Assembly: GCF_010998615.1 (NCBI RefSeq) | Contig: NZ_JAAEAH010000008.1 | Span: 99,798 to 163,797, forward strand | DNA: 64,000 bases | Reading direction: 5' to 3' | From: Myxococcus sp. CA023 | GTDB lineage: Bacteria > Myxococcota > Myxococcia > Myxococcales > Myxococcaceae | Shown: positions 18,616-27,554 of the stretch, piece after piece | Layout of the letters: the number at the start of each line of letters is the position of its first letter | How positions within the stretch are numbered: the stretch's first letter is position 1 | Position numbers and translations under genes: made by a program | The notes under the pieces: model-generated | Databases searched by the model: none | Told to the model about the DNA's origin: nothing | The model's input: the letters and a program-made list of their open reading frames with translations, nothing else

Positions 18616-20349
18616 ATGAAATCGCTCGCAGAACTGTTGCGGCACCTGTCGCGTCCGGGTGTCACCGAGTTGACCCTGGCCACCGGCCGGCCGCCGATGA
18701 TCCGCGGCGCCAATGGCTATGAGCCGGTGGACCCCACCACCGCCACGGCCGAGGACATCACTCGCGCCCTGCAGGCCATGGTGGGCGTGGCCCGAGCCTC
18801 CACCGTCACGGAGACGCCGGTCCAGTGGTCCGTCAACGCCACCGGCCTGGGCTCGCTGTCCATCGCCGCCATGCGGCGAGGGGACCTCATCCACCTGCGC
18901 CTCAGCCGGGCCGCCGACGCGGGGGCCGCCGCCCAGGCCGCCACCGCGCGTCCCGCGGCGCCTGCGCCCGCACAGCCCGCGCCCGCCGCGCGTCCCGCCG
19001 CCCCAGCGCCCGTGCAGGCCGCGGCACCGTCCTACCGGACGCCCGAGCCCTCCCCTGCTCCGGCATACCGCACGCCCGGGCCCGCTGCGTCGCAGCCCTA
19101 CCGCACGCCCGAGCCCGCCGTGGCCCAGGCAGCCCGTGCGCCCGAGCCCGCGGCGGCCCGTCCGGTGGCCGCGCCGGCCCGGACCTTCACGGGCGCGGGG
19201 CGCGAGCTGGCCGTGTTGCTGGAGGAAGGCCGCCGGGGACTGGCCAGCGACGTGCACATCATCGCGGAGCGCCCGCCCCTCTTCCGCTTCGCGGGCGAGC
19301 TGACGGCGCAGGGCCCGGTGCTGGACGCGACGACGGTGGAGAAGCTGCTGCTGCCGGTGGTGCCGGAGCGGCTGCGGCCGGTGCTGGAGCGCGAGGGCAG
19401 CTGTGACTTCTCCCTGGAGACGCCGGAGATGGGGCGCTTCCGGGTCAATGTCAGCCGCCAGCGCACCGGCCTCAAGGGCACCTTCCGGCTGATTGCGCGG
19501 GAAGTGCCCACGCTGGAGTCGCTGGGCCTGCCCGCGGACATCGCCAAGGCCACGCACCACCACCAGGGACTCATCGTCATCACCGGCCCGTCCGGCCACG
19601 GGAAGACGAGCACGCTGGCGGCGCTCGTGGACCTCATCAACCGCGAGACGTCCCACCACGTGCTCACCGTGGAGGACCCGGTGGAGTTCGTCCACCCGCG
19701 CAAGCGCGCGCTCATCAGCCAGCGCGAGGTGGGCTCGCACACCAAGACGTTCGCCAGCGCGCTCAAGGGCAGCCTGCGCGAAGACCCGGACGTCATCGTG
19801 GTGGGCGAGCTGCGCGACACGGAGACGGTGCGCATGGCGCTGTCCGCCGCCGAGACGGGCCACCTGCTCATCAGCACCATGAACACGCCGAGCGCGGCGA
19901 AGACCATCGACCGGCTCATCGACCTCTTCCCGCCGGGGGACCAGCAGCAGGTGCGCCTGTCGCTGTCCAGCGGCCTGCGGCTCATCGTCAGCCAGCGGCT
20001 GATGCCGGGCGCGGACGGCAAGGGGCTGGTGGCCGCGGCGGAGGTGCTGCCGGGCTCGGTGTCGCTGGGCAACCTCATCCGCGACAACAAGACGTTCCAG
20101 ATTCCCTCGCTCCAGCAGCGCGGCAAGAGCCTGGGCATCATCCGCTTCGAGGACTCGCTGGCGGACCTGGTGCGCGCCGGGAAGGTGAAGCTGGAGGTCG
20201 CCAAGGGCTTCGCGGACAACCCGGACGAGTTGGAGGCGGTGGTGACGGGCAAGCGGGCCGGCGCCACCGTGGCCGCGCCGGAGACGCAGCAGGATAGCGC
20301 GAGGCTGCTCAGCAAGATGGGCTCGCTGATGGGAAGGAAGGGCTCCTGA
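18616..20349 (+). CDS. PilT-family ATPase with long Ala/Pro linker
   Basis: A 577-residue protein. Residues 1-100 are an N-terminal domain of the type seen in front of some PilT paralogues. Residues ~105-190 are an Ala/Pro-rich linker containing repeated YRTPEP-type units. The PilT core follows: Walker A GPSGHGKTST (~residue 324), VEDPVEFVH, Walker B DVIVVGELRD with the Asp box, and the STMNTPSAAKTIDRLIDLFP segment. PilT ATPases power pilus retraction. M. xanthus has several paralogues of uncertain role, and from memory two of them are adjacent as here. The following PilT gene starts 1 bp after this stop, so they form an operon. Confidence 0.85.
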   Translation: MKSLAELLRHLSRPGVTELTLATGRPPMIRGANGYEPVDPTTATAEDITRALQAMVGVARASTVTETPVQWSVNATGLGSLSIAAMRRGDLIHLRLSRAADAGAAAQAATARPAAPAPAQPAPAARPAAPAPVQAAAPSYRTPEPSPAPAYRTPGPAASQPYRTPEPAVAQAARAPEPAAARPVAAPARTFTGAGRELAVLLEEGRRGLASDVHIIAERPPLFRFAGELTAQGPVLDATTVEKLLLPVVPERLRPVLEREGSCDFSLETPEMGRFRVNVSRQRTGLKGTFRLIAREVPTLESLGLPADIAKATHHHQGLIVITGPSGHGKTSTLAALVDLINRETSHHVLTVEDPVEFVHPRKRALISQREVGSHTKTFASALKGSLREDPDVIVVGELRDTETVRMALSAAETGHLLISTMNTPSAAKTIDRLIDLFPPGDQQQVRLSLSSGLRLIVSQRLMPGADGKGLVAAAEVLPGSVSLGNLIRDNKTFQIPSLQQRGKSLGIIRFEDSLADLVRAGKVKLEVAKGFADNPDELEAVVTGKRAGATVAAPETQQDSARLLSKMGSLMGRKGS

Positions 20350-20350
20350 G

Positions 20351-21460
20351 ATGACGACGCCCCGTCTGGCGGTCCTGTTCGATGCGCTGCTGGAGCAGAA
20401 GGGCAGCGACCTGCACCTGGGCGTCGGCTACCCGCCCATGGGCCGCATCCGCGGCGAGCTGGTGCCGCTGCGCGAGCAGCCCCTCACCGCGCCGGAGATG
20501 CAGGCGCTGCTCTTCGAAATCTGCTCGCAGGAGCAGCAGCGGCAGATTGTCGAGGACCTGGACCTGGACTTCGCCTACAGCTACGGGACGAAGGCCCGCT
20601 TCCGCGCCAACTACTTCAACAAGATGACGGGCCTGGCGGCCGTCTTCCGCACCATCCCCAGCAAGGTGCTGTCGCTGGAGGACCTGAAGACGCCGGAGGT
20701 GGTGCGCAAGCTGTCGGAGCGCCGCAGCGGGCTGGTGCTCGTCACTGGCCCCACGGGCAGCGGCAAGTCCACCACGCTGGCCGCGATGATCAACTACATC
20801 AACAAGACGCGGCCCGCGCACGTGCTCACCATCGAAGACCCGGTGGAGTTCGTGCACGAGTCCATGCGGGCGCAGGTGACGCACCGGGAAGTAGGCCCGC
20901 ATGCGTCCAGCTTCGCCACCGCCATCCGTTCAGCGGGCCGCGAGGACCCCAACGTCATCCTCATTGGCGAGCTTCGCACCAACGAGACGATGAAGCTGGC
21001 GCTCCAGCTCGCGAGCTTCGGCGTGCTGGTGTTCGCCACGGTGCACACCAACAGCGCGCCGGCCACCATCGACCGCATCATCAACGCCTTCCCCGCGGAC
21101 GAGCAGCAGCAGGTGCGCGGCATGCTGGCGGAGAGCCTGGCGGGCATCGTCGCCCAGCAGCTCATCAAGACGGCGGACGGCAAGGGCCGCGTGGCCGCGC
21201 TGGAAATCCTGGTGGGCGGGCCCGCCATCGCCTCCATGATTCGCGAGGGCAAGGTGTTCCAGATTGCCTCCAAGATGCAGGCGGGCCAGGGCCAGGGCAT
21301 GCAGACACTGGACATGCACCTGGAGCGGCTGGTGAAGGACGACGTGATTACGCCCGAGGCCGCGCTGGAGAAGGCCCAGGACAAGGAGAACCTGGCCAAG
21401 GTCATCTCCCGCCTCAAGCCGGACTGGCAGGTGCCGGAGTCCCTGAAGTCACTGGGCTAG
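20351..21460 (+). CDS. PilT-family twitching motility ATPase
   Basis: A 369-residue protein close to canonical PilT length. It has the N-terminal GSDLHLGVGYPPMGRIRGEL motif, Walker A GPTGSGKSTT (~residue 135), IEDPVEFVHE, and Walker B NVILIGELRT. The residue after GELR is Thr where PilT has Asp, while the catalytic Glu is kept. The His box reads FATVHTNSAPATIDRIINAFP. It may partner or modulate the preceding paralogue, perhaps as a mixed hexamer. Whether it retracts pili cannot be judged from sequence. The ATG follows the previous TGA by one base. Confidence 0.87.
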   Translation: MTTPRLAVLFDALLEQKGSDLHLGVGYPPMGRIRGELVPLREQPLTAPEMQALLFEICSQEQQRQIVEDLDLDFAYSYGTKARFRANYFNKMTGLAAVFRTIPSKVLSLEDLKTPEVVRKLSERRSGLVLVTGPTGSGKSTTLAAMINYINKTRPAHVLTIEDPVEFVHESMRAQVTHREVGPHASSFATAIRSAGREDPNVILIGELRTNETMKLALQLASFGVLVFATVHTNSAPATIDRIINAFPADEQQQVRGMLAESLAGIVAQQLIKTADGKGRVAALEILVGGPAIASMIREGKVFQIASKMQAGQGQGMQTLDMHLERLVKDDVITPEAALEKAQDKENLAKVISRLKPDWQVPESLKSLG

Positions 21461-21496
21461 CGCGCCACGGGCATTTCGAAGGACAGGAGCACGGAC

Positions 21497-21886
21497 ATGA
21501 AGAAGCCAGCGGTAGGGAGCGTGGGTTGGATGGACCTCACGGTGAAGGACGCCGTGACGGTGAGGGACTTCTACAAGGACGTGGCGGGCTGGTCCGCCAC
21601 CGGCCTGGACATGGGCGGCTACGAGGACTTCGTCATGATGCCCCCGGGCGGCGGCGAGACGCCCGTCGGCGGCATCTGCCACGCGCGCGGGCCGAACGAG
21701 GACCAGCCCACCGGCTGGATCCTCTACATCATCGTGGCGAACCTGGAGCACAGCCTGGAGCGCGTCACCGCGATGGGCGGCCGCGTGCGCGGGAAGATTC
21801 GTGGCGCCGGCCCCTCGGGCCGCTTCTGCCTCATCGAGGACCCGTCCGGCACGGTGTCCGCGCTCTTCGAGCAGGCAGGCGACTGA
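21497..21886 (+). CDS. VOC-family (glyoxalase/bleomycin resistance-like) protein
   Basis: A 129-residue protein of the vicinal oxygen chelate superfamily: VGWMDLTVKDAVTVRDFYKDVAGW at the start and GRFCLIEDPSGTVSALFEQ at the end mark the two beta-alpha-beta-beta-beta units. Many relatives of this length are uncharacterised and lack an obvious metal triad. An AGGAG precedes the ATG. It follows pilT by 36 bp and may be read through from it; no functional link is apparent. Confidence 0.82.
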   Translation: MKKPAVGSVGWMDLTVKDAVTVRDFYKDVAGWSATGLDMGGYEDFVMMPPGGGETPVGGICHARGPNEDQPTGWILYIIVANLEHSLERVTAMGGRVRGKIRGAGPSGRFCLIEDPSGTVSALFEQAGD

Positions 21887-21949
21887 CGGCTCGCACGCGC
21901 TTGGCGTTCCTTCCGGGTGTCGGACCTGGGTGGTAGACCCAGGTCCGTC

Positions 21950-22513
21950 ATGGATGAGGCGCGGGGAGGACAGGACAGGAAGAAGGAGCGCGGGCCCAAG
22001 CGGCCCCGGAAGGTGTCCCCCACCTATCTGGAGAACGCGGCGCTGCACTACCTGAAGCGTTACGCGGCGACGAAGAGCCAGCTGCAGCGCGTGCTCCTGC
22101 GCCGGGTGGACCGCTCCATCAAGTTCCATGGCGGTGAGCGCGGCGAAGCGCTGGCCTGGGTGGAGGCGCTGGTCGCGAAGCTGGTCCGCAATGGCCTGCT
22201 CAACGACGAGGCCTATGCCCAGATGAAGGCGCACTCCCTGCGCGCCTCGGGCCGCAGCACGCGGGTGATTGCCCAGAAGCTGCGCCTCAAGGGCGTCCCC
22301 GCGGAAGTCGTGGCGAAGAAGGTCGCCGACGCCACCCACGAGGTGTCCGAGGAAGATGCCGCGCGAATCTGGGCGCGGAAGAAGCGGCTGGGGCCCTTCC
22401 GCACGCAGCCCGGCACCCGGGAGGAGAATCGGAAGCGGGACCTGGCCGCGCTGGCCCGGGCGGGCTTCTCCTTCGGCATCGCGAAGAAGGTCATCGACTC
22501 CAGCCCGGCCTGA
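21950..22513 (+). CDS. recX: RecX-family regulator of RecA
   Basis: A 187-residue basic, helical protein with the three-helix repeats of RecX: LENAALHYLKRYAATKSQL, LVRNGLLNDEAYAQMKAHSLRASG and the KGVPAEVVAKKV segment, ending in the AGFSFGIAKKVID helix. RecX caps and destabilises RecA filaments. It has a Lys/Arg-rich N-terminal extension of ~25 residues. recA is not adjacent. The start at 21950 is the first ATG after the upstream gap; an earlier GTG (21917) would only add unconserved residues. Confidence 0.85.
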   Translation: MDEARGGQDRKKERGPKRPRKVSPTYLENAALHYLKRYAATKSQLQRVLLRRVDRSIKFHGGERGEALAWVEALVAKLVRNGLLNDEAYAQMKAHSLRASGRSTRVIAQKLRLKGVPAEVVAKKVADATHEVSEEDAARIWARKKRLGPFRTQPGTREENRKRDLAALARAGFSFGIAKKVIDSSPA

Positions 22514-22573
22514 GCCGGTCCGGTGAAACAGCGGCGGCCCGCCCACTCGGAGCGGACCACCGCGCAAGCACGC

Positions 22574-22777
22574 TCAGTTGTCGGTGGCGTCTTCGATCTT
22601 GTCCCCGGCGTCCTCGGCCGTGTCCTGAATCTTGTCGCCCGCCTCATCCGCGGCGTCCTCGGTCTTCTCCACGGCGCGCTCGGCGTCGTTCTCCGCGCTC
22701 TCCCGCGTGTTGCGGTGGCAGCCCGTGCCCACCACCAGAACGCCCAACGCCGCGGCCATCAGCATGTTCTTCAGCAT
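22574..22777 (-). CDS. Small lipoprotein with acidic amphipathic repeats
   Basis: A 67-residue protein. A lipoprotein-like signal (AAALGVLVVGTGC) gives a mature part of ~48 residues that is all charged and Ala, with heptad-like repeats of DAADEAGDKIQD type predicted to form one long amphipathic helix. GGAGGGATG lies just before the ATG. Proteins of this type are small envelope lipoproteins, often stress-related, but no function can be assigned. The frame is open 13 codons further upstream without a better start. Confidence 0.72.
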   Translation of the reverse strand: MLKNMLMAAALGVLVVGTGCHRNTRESAENDAERAVEKTEDAADEAGDKIQDTAEDAGDKIEDATDN

Positions 22778-22852
22778 TCGTTCATCCCTCCAGAAAGTGC
22801 GGCGGAAGATAGTCACGGCCGCCTGGACGCCAAGGAGGGGTTGAACACAATG

Positions 22853-23224
22853 TCAGAACACGCACATGAAGTCCGGCCCGCAGGTGCCCTGCAAGCCCTC
22901 GCAGAGGCAGTTCCAGTCCCCGCCACAGCGCATGGCCGGGCACACCTCGCCAGGCCCGCCGCCTCCAGGCCCGCCGCCTCCGGAGCCCCCACCGTCATCG
23001 TACTGGCAATAGAAGTCCACGCAGACCGCGCTCACGGCCTCGGGGCAGGCGACCTCGCAATGCCAGTCATCACCGCACTTGGCGACGGGACAGAAGAGAA
23101 GGCTCTCCGTGCGGGGCTCGCGTGAGACGAGCTCCTCGGAGGGCGGAGCAGCGACGGCGACGGTGGCGGACAGGCCCAGCAGGACGGCGACGGCCCAGGA
23201 CGACTGCGCTGGCTTCGAAGGCAT
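22853..23224 (-). CDS. Small secreted Cys-rich protein
   Basis: A 123-residue protein with a signal peptide ending at ATVAVAA. The mature part has two related Cys modules (CPVAKCGDDWHCEVACPE and CPAMRCGGDWNCLCEGL) separated by a Gly-rich spacer (GGGSGGGGPGGGGPG). Both modules share the pattern CPx(2-3)CG-DW-C, so it looks like an internal duplication. It is probably extracellular and disulphide-bonded. No family recognised. ATG 23224 is chosen because the signal peptide begins there and a purine-rich GAGAGGAAG lies upstream. Confidence 0.72.
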   Translation of the reverse strand: MPSKPAQSSWAVAVLLGLSATVAVAAPPSEELVSREPRTESLLFCPVAKCGDDWHCEVACPEAVSAVCVDFYCQYDDGGGSGGGGPGGGGPGEVCPAMRCGGDWNCLCEGLQGTCGPDFMCVF

Positions 23225-23337
23225 GGACAGGCTTCCTCTCGGGTGGCTGCGCAGGTCCACCACCGGGCGGAACCCCGCACAGAAAGTGTGAGCCTACCAC
23301 TCCCACAGCCACACCGCGTCAGAGGACGCCGCGCCCG

Positions 23338-24792
23338 CTACCGGGCGCGATAGGCCTTCATGCGCGCGTCGCTCGACTCGCGGCGCCGCAGGACATCCAT
23401 CCCCGTCGGGAGCTGCACCGGGGCGTCCGCCCACTCCGACAGGCGCCCGAGCAGGAAGCTCCGCTGCGGCTCCGGCAGCGCGCTCAACGTGCCGAAGAAG
23501 CCGATGCTGTCATCGGCGATGACGCGGTACGCGTCGTTGCCCGTCGTGGTGCTGAAGGCGCTGGCGGACCAGGGGCTCAGGTTTCCATAGACGAGCAGCA
23601 CCCGCTTGGCCTCGAAGCGGGTCCACGCCTCCAGCAGGCCCACCGTCCACGGCTCGTACGGCTTGCGCACGCCCGTGGGCGGGAAGCGCGTGGGGAGGTG
23701 CTCACCGGCGTAGCGCAGCAACGGCCGCAGGTGAACCTCCGGGTACCCCGGGCCGCCCAGCTGCGTGGCGCCCTGGTAGTAGAGCGGCGCAGACTCCTCC
23801 AGCGCCTGGTCTGAGAAGGTGAACTCCAGCGTGGAGACGTAGCTGAAGAAGGCGAAGAGCTCCTCCGCGCTCGCCTCCGGCGAGGGCAGCCCTTCACACG
23901 TCCCCGCCATGCCGTAGTACTGCCAGAAGATGAAGGGCACCTCGATGACGGCGAACTCGAAGGCGCGGTCCTTCCCCAGCGAGTTGAAGGTGAAGCCCTG
24001 GGCGTCGTAGCCATCCATGAAGGGCAGCAACTCGTCGCGGCGGGTCAGCGCGGCGTACTGGAGGGAGGCGAGCTGCTGGCGGCAAGCCGCGTCGCCCACC
24101 TTGGTGAGGATGAAGCGCCCGTGTCGCGCGTCATGGAGGCCCCGGTTGTTCTGCGCCGAATAGGTCACCGTGGCGTGGACGTCGTTCGGGAAATAGAAGC
24201 GGTGGGCCAGGGCGGCGGTGCCTCCCTTGAAGACGCCGGTGGACAGCCAGCGCCCGCCGTACAGCGGCTTGAAGGCTTCGACGAGCCGGTGGGCATCCGC
24301 GGCCGCTTGCCACATCGTCAGCTTCCGCCAGTCCATGTCGGCCGGCTTGGACGCGCCGTAGAAGCGGTGCTCCACGGTGAGCTGATTGCCCTGGAGCAGG
24401 TCCGTGGGCTCGGCGGGGATGGGCTCCTCGAAGATGGCGGTGCCTTCCGTGTCCAGCACCATGGGCGCCGTCTCCGAGCGGTGCATCAGCGTCACCCGCT
24501 GCTGGAAGCGCGTGCCCCAGGGACGCAGGTGGTCCACGGGCTGCTCGTAGTCCATCGTGAAGAAGCGGAAGCCGTTGACCTCGACATCGGTCAGCACCGT
24601 GAGGCCGGCGATGGACTCCAGCCGGGTGCGGAGGTCCGCGCTCGACAGGTCCACGGAGACGGACGCGGGCGCGGTCCCCTGCTCCAGCGACTCCAGGCCC
24701 TCCGTCGTCGAGCCACCACAGCCGAGCAGCCATGCGCCGAGCAGGCCGCCCACCGCGAACCCCGCCCAGTTCCGCTTCAGCCCGCTTCGCAT
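23338..24792 (-). CDS. Peptidase S37 (tripeptidyl aminopeptidase) homologue, probably inactive lipoprotein
   Basis: A 484-residue lipoprotein (lipobox LLGC, Cys ~25). The fold is that of peptidase family S37: FFTMDYEQPVDH, FQQRVTLMHR, NQLTVEHRFYGASKP, the WLSTGVFKGGTAALAHRFYFP elbow region and a C-terminal LVYGNLSPW. In active members the elbow reads G-x-S-K-G-G, the acid lies in a G-E-N-D-P-W motif and a His follows. Here these are Phe (codon TTC), Ser, and no His in the equivalent ADDSIGF stretch. All three triad positions therefore seem lost, so it is likely a pseudoenzyme or binding protein. The family assignment is good; the residue equivalences are from memory of the family. Confidence 0.8.
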   Translation of the reverse strand: MRSGLKRNWAGFAVGGLLGAWLLGCGGSTTEGLESLEQGTAPASVSVDLSSADLRTRLESIAGLTVLTDVEVNGFRFFTMDYEQPVDHLRPWGTRFQQRVTLMHRSETAPMVLDTEGTAIFEEPIPAEPTDLLQGNQLTVEHRFYGASKPADMDWRKLTMWQAAADAHRLVEAFKPLYGGRWLSTGVFKGGTAALAHRFYFPNDVHATVTYSAQNNRGLHDARHGRFILTKVGDAACRQQLASLQYAALTRRDELLPFMDGYDAQGFTFNSLGKDRAFEFAVIEVPFIFWQYYGMAGTCEGLPSPEASAEELFAFFSYVSTLEFTFSDQALEESAPLYYQGATQLGGPGYPEVHLRPLLRYAGEHLPTRFPPTGVRKPYEPWTVGLLEAWTRFEAKRVLLVYGNLSPWSASAFSTTTGNDAYRVIADDSIGFFGTLSALPEPQRSFLLGRLSEWADAPVQLPTGMDVLRRRESSDARMKAYRAR

Positions 24793-24948
24793 GGTGTCGT
24801 CCCTCTGGTGTCCGTTGAAGCCCGCGAAGATAGCAGGCCTGGGCCCACGCCACGCATGAAGCGCCTGGGCGCGGCATGCCTACATACCGGTCCCGCACAA
24901 CGAGCGGTAAGGCAGACTATTTCCAGGAACGGCATCTAGCGCCGTGAC

Positions 24949-25812
24949 TCAGAGTCCGGGCTGCCCCTGTTCGAGCAGGCCCTCGCGCACCAGCGTGAAG
25001 ACCGCCTGCCCACACCGGCCCTGCATATCCGCAGTGGCACGCGCCACCCGAACGACGTAGCGCACACCGTCCAGGGTCAGCCGGGCCGATTGTCCCACCT
25101 CGGTCGTCACGGTGGTCCCCGGGCCTTGCGAACGATTCGCGTGAGTCACACGGAGTTGGACGTCCAGCGCATGCGTCCCATCCGCCAGCGTGCAGCCCGC
25201 GTCCTCCCAGCGGAAGCTCAACTCCGGAACGAGCCCTGGAGGAAGCAGCACGTCTCCCGCGACGGTGGTGGGAGCACTCGGCACCGTGAGCAGCAGCAAC
25301 CGGCCCTCCGCGTCCCGCAGGGTGTCCCCCGACAGCAGCACGGGAAGCTCACCATCCTCCTTCGTAGGACAGGACGCGGGCTCGCGATGGCTGGTCCACT
25401 GAACGACCTGACCCGTCAGGTCCGCCAGCACGTCCGGCACCTGGAGGCTGTAGCTCACGCCGCCGCGCACCGGCCCCGCCTCGTACTCCAGCACGGAGGC
25501 CCACCGGTCCTGGTGCCGGTACGCGCCGCGCAACTGCCGTGCGACGGTGAAGCGGCGCTCCAGCCGCGTGTCCGTGCGCTGCTGCACGGCGTCCTCGGGC
25601 TCTTCCTTGAACGCCACGTCCACCTGCGCCGCGCGCCAGACCTGGACACACGGGCTCTCGCGTTGAAGCGATGCCAAGGCATGCCCGGCGTCGGGGACCG
25701 GCTCGGAGCACTTCATCTGGCAGCCCATCAGGCCGGTCAGGAGGAGCCCAGCGGCGCCACGCGTCCATCTCGCCGGGGCGCGACAACGTCCCGGACGAGG
25801 TCGCAGGCTCAT
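24949..25812 (-). CDS. Lipoprotein of unknown function, last gene of a metalloprotease operon
   Basis: A 287-residue protein with an unusually Arg-rich n-region, then LLLTGLMGC as lipobox (Cys ~33). The mature part is predicted mostly beta, with scattered Cys (SPCVQVW, ASCPTKED, DAGCTLAD, GRCGQAVF) that may form disulphides. No family recognised. The ATG at 25812 overlaps the stop of the metalloprotease gene (ATGA), so it should be made together with it and may act on, anchor or inhibit the protease. Confidence 0.72.
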   Translation of the reverse strand: MSLRPRPGRCRAPARWTRGAAGLLLTGLMGCQMKCSEPVPDAGHALASLQRESPCVQVWRAAQVDVAFKEEPEDAVQQRTDTRLERRFTVARQLRGAYRHQDRWASVLEYEAGPVRGGVSYSLQVPDVLADLTGQVVQWTSHREPASCPTKEDGELPVLLSGDTLRDAEGRLLLLTVPSAPTTVAGDVLLPPGLVPELSFRWEDAGCTLADGTHALDVQLRVTHANRSQGPGTTVTTEVGQSARLTLDGVRYVVRVARATADMQGRCGQAVFTLVREGLLEQGQPGL

Positions 25813-27554
25813 GGGCACTCAGCGTACAGCGTCGTGCCGTCGGTCGACACGAAGAAGTCCTGCCCCTCCACCTGCCCCCGCGCCCGCAGCCGCTCCCGCG
25901 TGCGCTCCACCTTCAGGCGACGCGCCGCGACGGGTGGCTCCGCGTGGGGCACGCGCGGCTGGAACCGCACCGGCCCTCCCTTGTCGTCCGGAGCGTACTT
26001 CGCCAGCAGCGCACGGTGGGTGCCGTCGTCCGCGTCGCCGTCGTCCAGGAAGTCCAGCTCCACGGCGCCCCACTCATTCACATCGCAGTCGCACGAGCCG
26101 CACCCAGGGAAGCCGCATCCCAGGAAGCCGTTCCGACAGGAGACACACTTGCTCTTGGGGGACGCGCTACACGCCGCGCACGCATTGCCACCAAACGAGT
26201 ACGTGTGCGAGCCCGGAGAGCCCACGCCGAGCATCTGGTAGCGGTAGTTCATCACGCTGGCGTGCACCACGCTGGTCTGCCCCGCCACGTCGTTGCCGTT
26301 GTGGTCCAGCGCCAGGTTGTGGCCCAGCTCGTGGATGAAGGTGCCACGCTGTTCCTGGATGCGCGGGCTGCTCCAGCAGCCCAGGCTGATGATGAGGTCA
26401 TTGCCCAGCACCTCCGCCTTGCCGGATGAACACGACGTGCTACTGCCCTGCCGGTAGGCCCACACCGCGTAGTGGAAGTAGGGCCGCCGCTCCGGGTTCC
26501 CGGTGGAGAACCCGCCCTGCTTCAGCGAATAGAAGTCCACGCCGCCGCTGCACGCGCCGAAGCACACCACTTCATGCCAGGGCAGCGCGCTGTCGATGAA
26601 GGCATGCAGCCGCGCGCCCGCGTCCCGCGCGAACACCGCCGCCGCGTCCGCCACCAGCCCGGCGTAGGGCTTTCGCGTGAGATAGGGATTGGTGGGGTGC
26701 TCCATCCAATCCACCTCCACGTAGAGGTCCTTCACCGTGGGGCTGCCCCACTCGGAGAAGGAGAAGCCGTCATTGCCGAACAGCTCCAGCGTGTCCGGTA
26801 TCCCATCCCCATCCGAGTCCTTCGAGTCCGGGTTCATCCCCACCAGCGGCTCCAGGGCATTGGAGATGCCATCTTCGTCCTCGTCGTTGTCGCTGAAGAT
26901 GGTGGACCACAGCGCGTCATCGTGGACGAAGCTGGCCGTGCCCGTGCTTCCGGGAAAGCGGCCCACCACCACGCGCTGGGCGCCCGCGTTCTGTGTGCTC
27001 GCCGCGACGACCAGCGGGTAGGAGCGAGGCCCACTGTCATCGTCGTGTTGCAGGTACTCCGCGTTGGAGCGCAGCAGGAAGACCAGGTGGTCCCCCGCGC
27101 CCGGCGTCGTGGACGTGGCCCGGAAGGTGTCCTTCACGTTCCAGGCGAAGCTGAGCGGCACACCGCCGAAGGGCTGGTTGCTCAGGAGGAGCTCTCCGTT
27201 GCGATACAGACTGGCCGTCCCGCCGCGTCCTTCCGCATAGGCGCGCACCCAGACGCGGTAGAGCCCGGAGTCCGGCGCGGTGAACGTCACGCAGGAACGC
27301 GCCGCGCCCGCGCAGTCATCGCCCATGGCCACCTGGCTCCAGCCGCCCCGGTCCCGGAGCACGTGAAGGACGGTGTCCGGCGCGGTGCCCGTCAAATCCC
27401 GCGTCTCGAAGGTGTACGTCTGCCCCGCGTCCAGCCACGTGCCCAACCAGATGAAGGTGCCCCAGTCACGCGAGGCCACGTAGTGCGGCCCAGCCAGCAC
27501 CAACGCGGGCGCCAGCAACACCAGCGTGAGGAGACTCCTCGGAAGCGTCTTCAT
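25809..27554 (-). CDS. Secreted metzincin-like zinc metalloprotease with calcium-binding repeats
   Basis: A 581-residue exported protein; signal peptide ends at VLAG (~residue 22). Residues ~25-130 resemble a pre-peptidase or jelly-roll-like module. Residues ~205-250 contain DxDxDG-type calcium loops (NDEDEDGIS and KDSDGDGIP) as in thrombospondin type 3 repeats. The catalytic site is HELGHNLALDH (~residue 408), i.e. HExxHxxxxxH with Glu as base, followed by a likely Met-turn (VMNY). A Cys-rich insert of about 12 Cys follows. It overlaps both neighbours by 4 bp. It is probably a predatory or nutritional extracellular protease, or a processing protease. Confidence 0.85.
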   Translation of the reverse strand: MKTLPRSLLTLVLLAPALVLAGPHYVASRDWGTFIWLGTWLDAGQTYTFETRDLTGTAPDTVLHVLRDRGGWSQVAMGDDCAGAARSCVTFTAPDSGLYRVWVRAYAEGRGGTASLYRNGELLLSNQPFGGVPLSFAWNVKDTFRATSTTPGAGDHLVFLLRSNAEYLQHDDDSGPRSYPLVVAASTQNAGAQRVVVGRFPGSTGTASFVHDDALWSTIFSDNDEDEDGISNALEPLVGMNPDSKDSDGDGIPDTLELFGNDGFSFSEWGSPTVKDLYVEVDWMEHPTNPYLTRKPYAGLVADAAAVFARDAGARLHAFIDSALPWHEVVCFGACSGGVDFYSLKQGGFSTGNPERRPYFHYAVWAYRQGSSTSCSSGKAEVLGNDLIISLGCWSSPRIQEQRGTFIHELGHNLALDHNGNDVAGQTSVVHASVMNYRYQMLGVGSPGSHTYSFGGNACAACSASPKSKCVSCRNGFLGCGFPGCGSCDCDVNEWGAVELDFLDDGDADDGTHRALLAKYAPDDKGGPVRFQPRVPHAEPPVAARRLKVERTRERLRARGQVEGQDFFVSTDGTTLYAECP

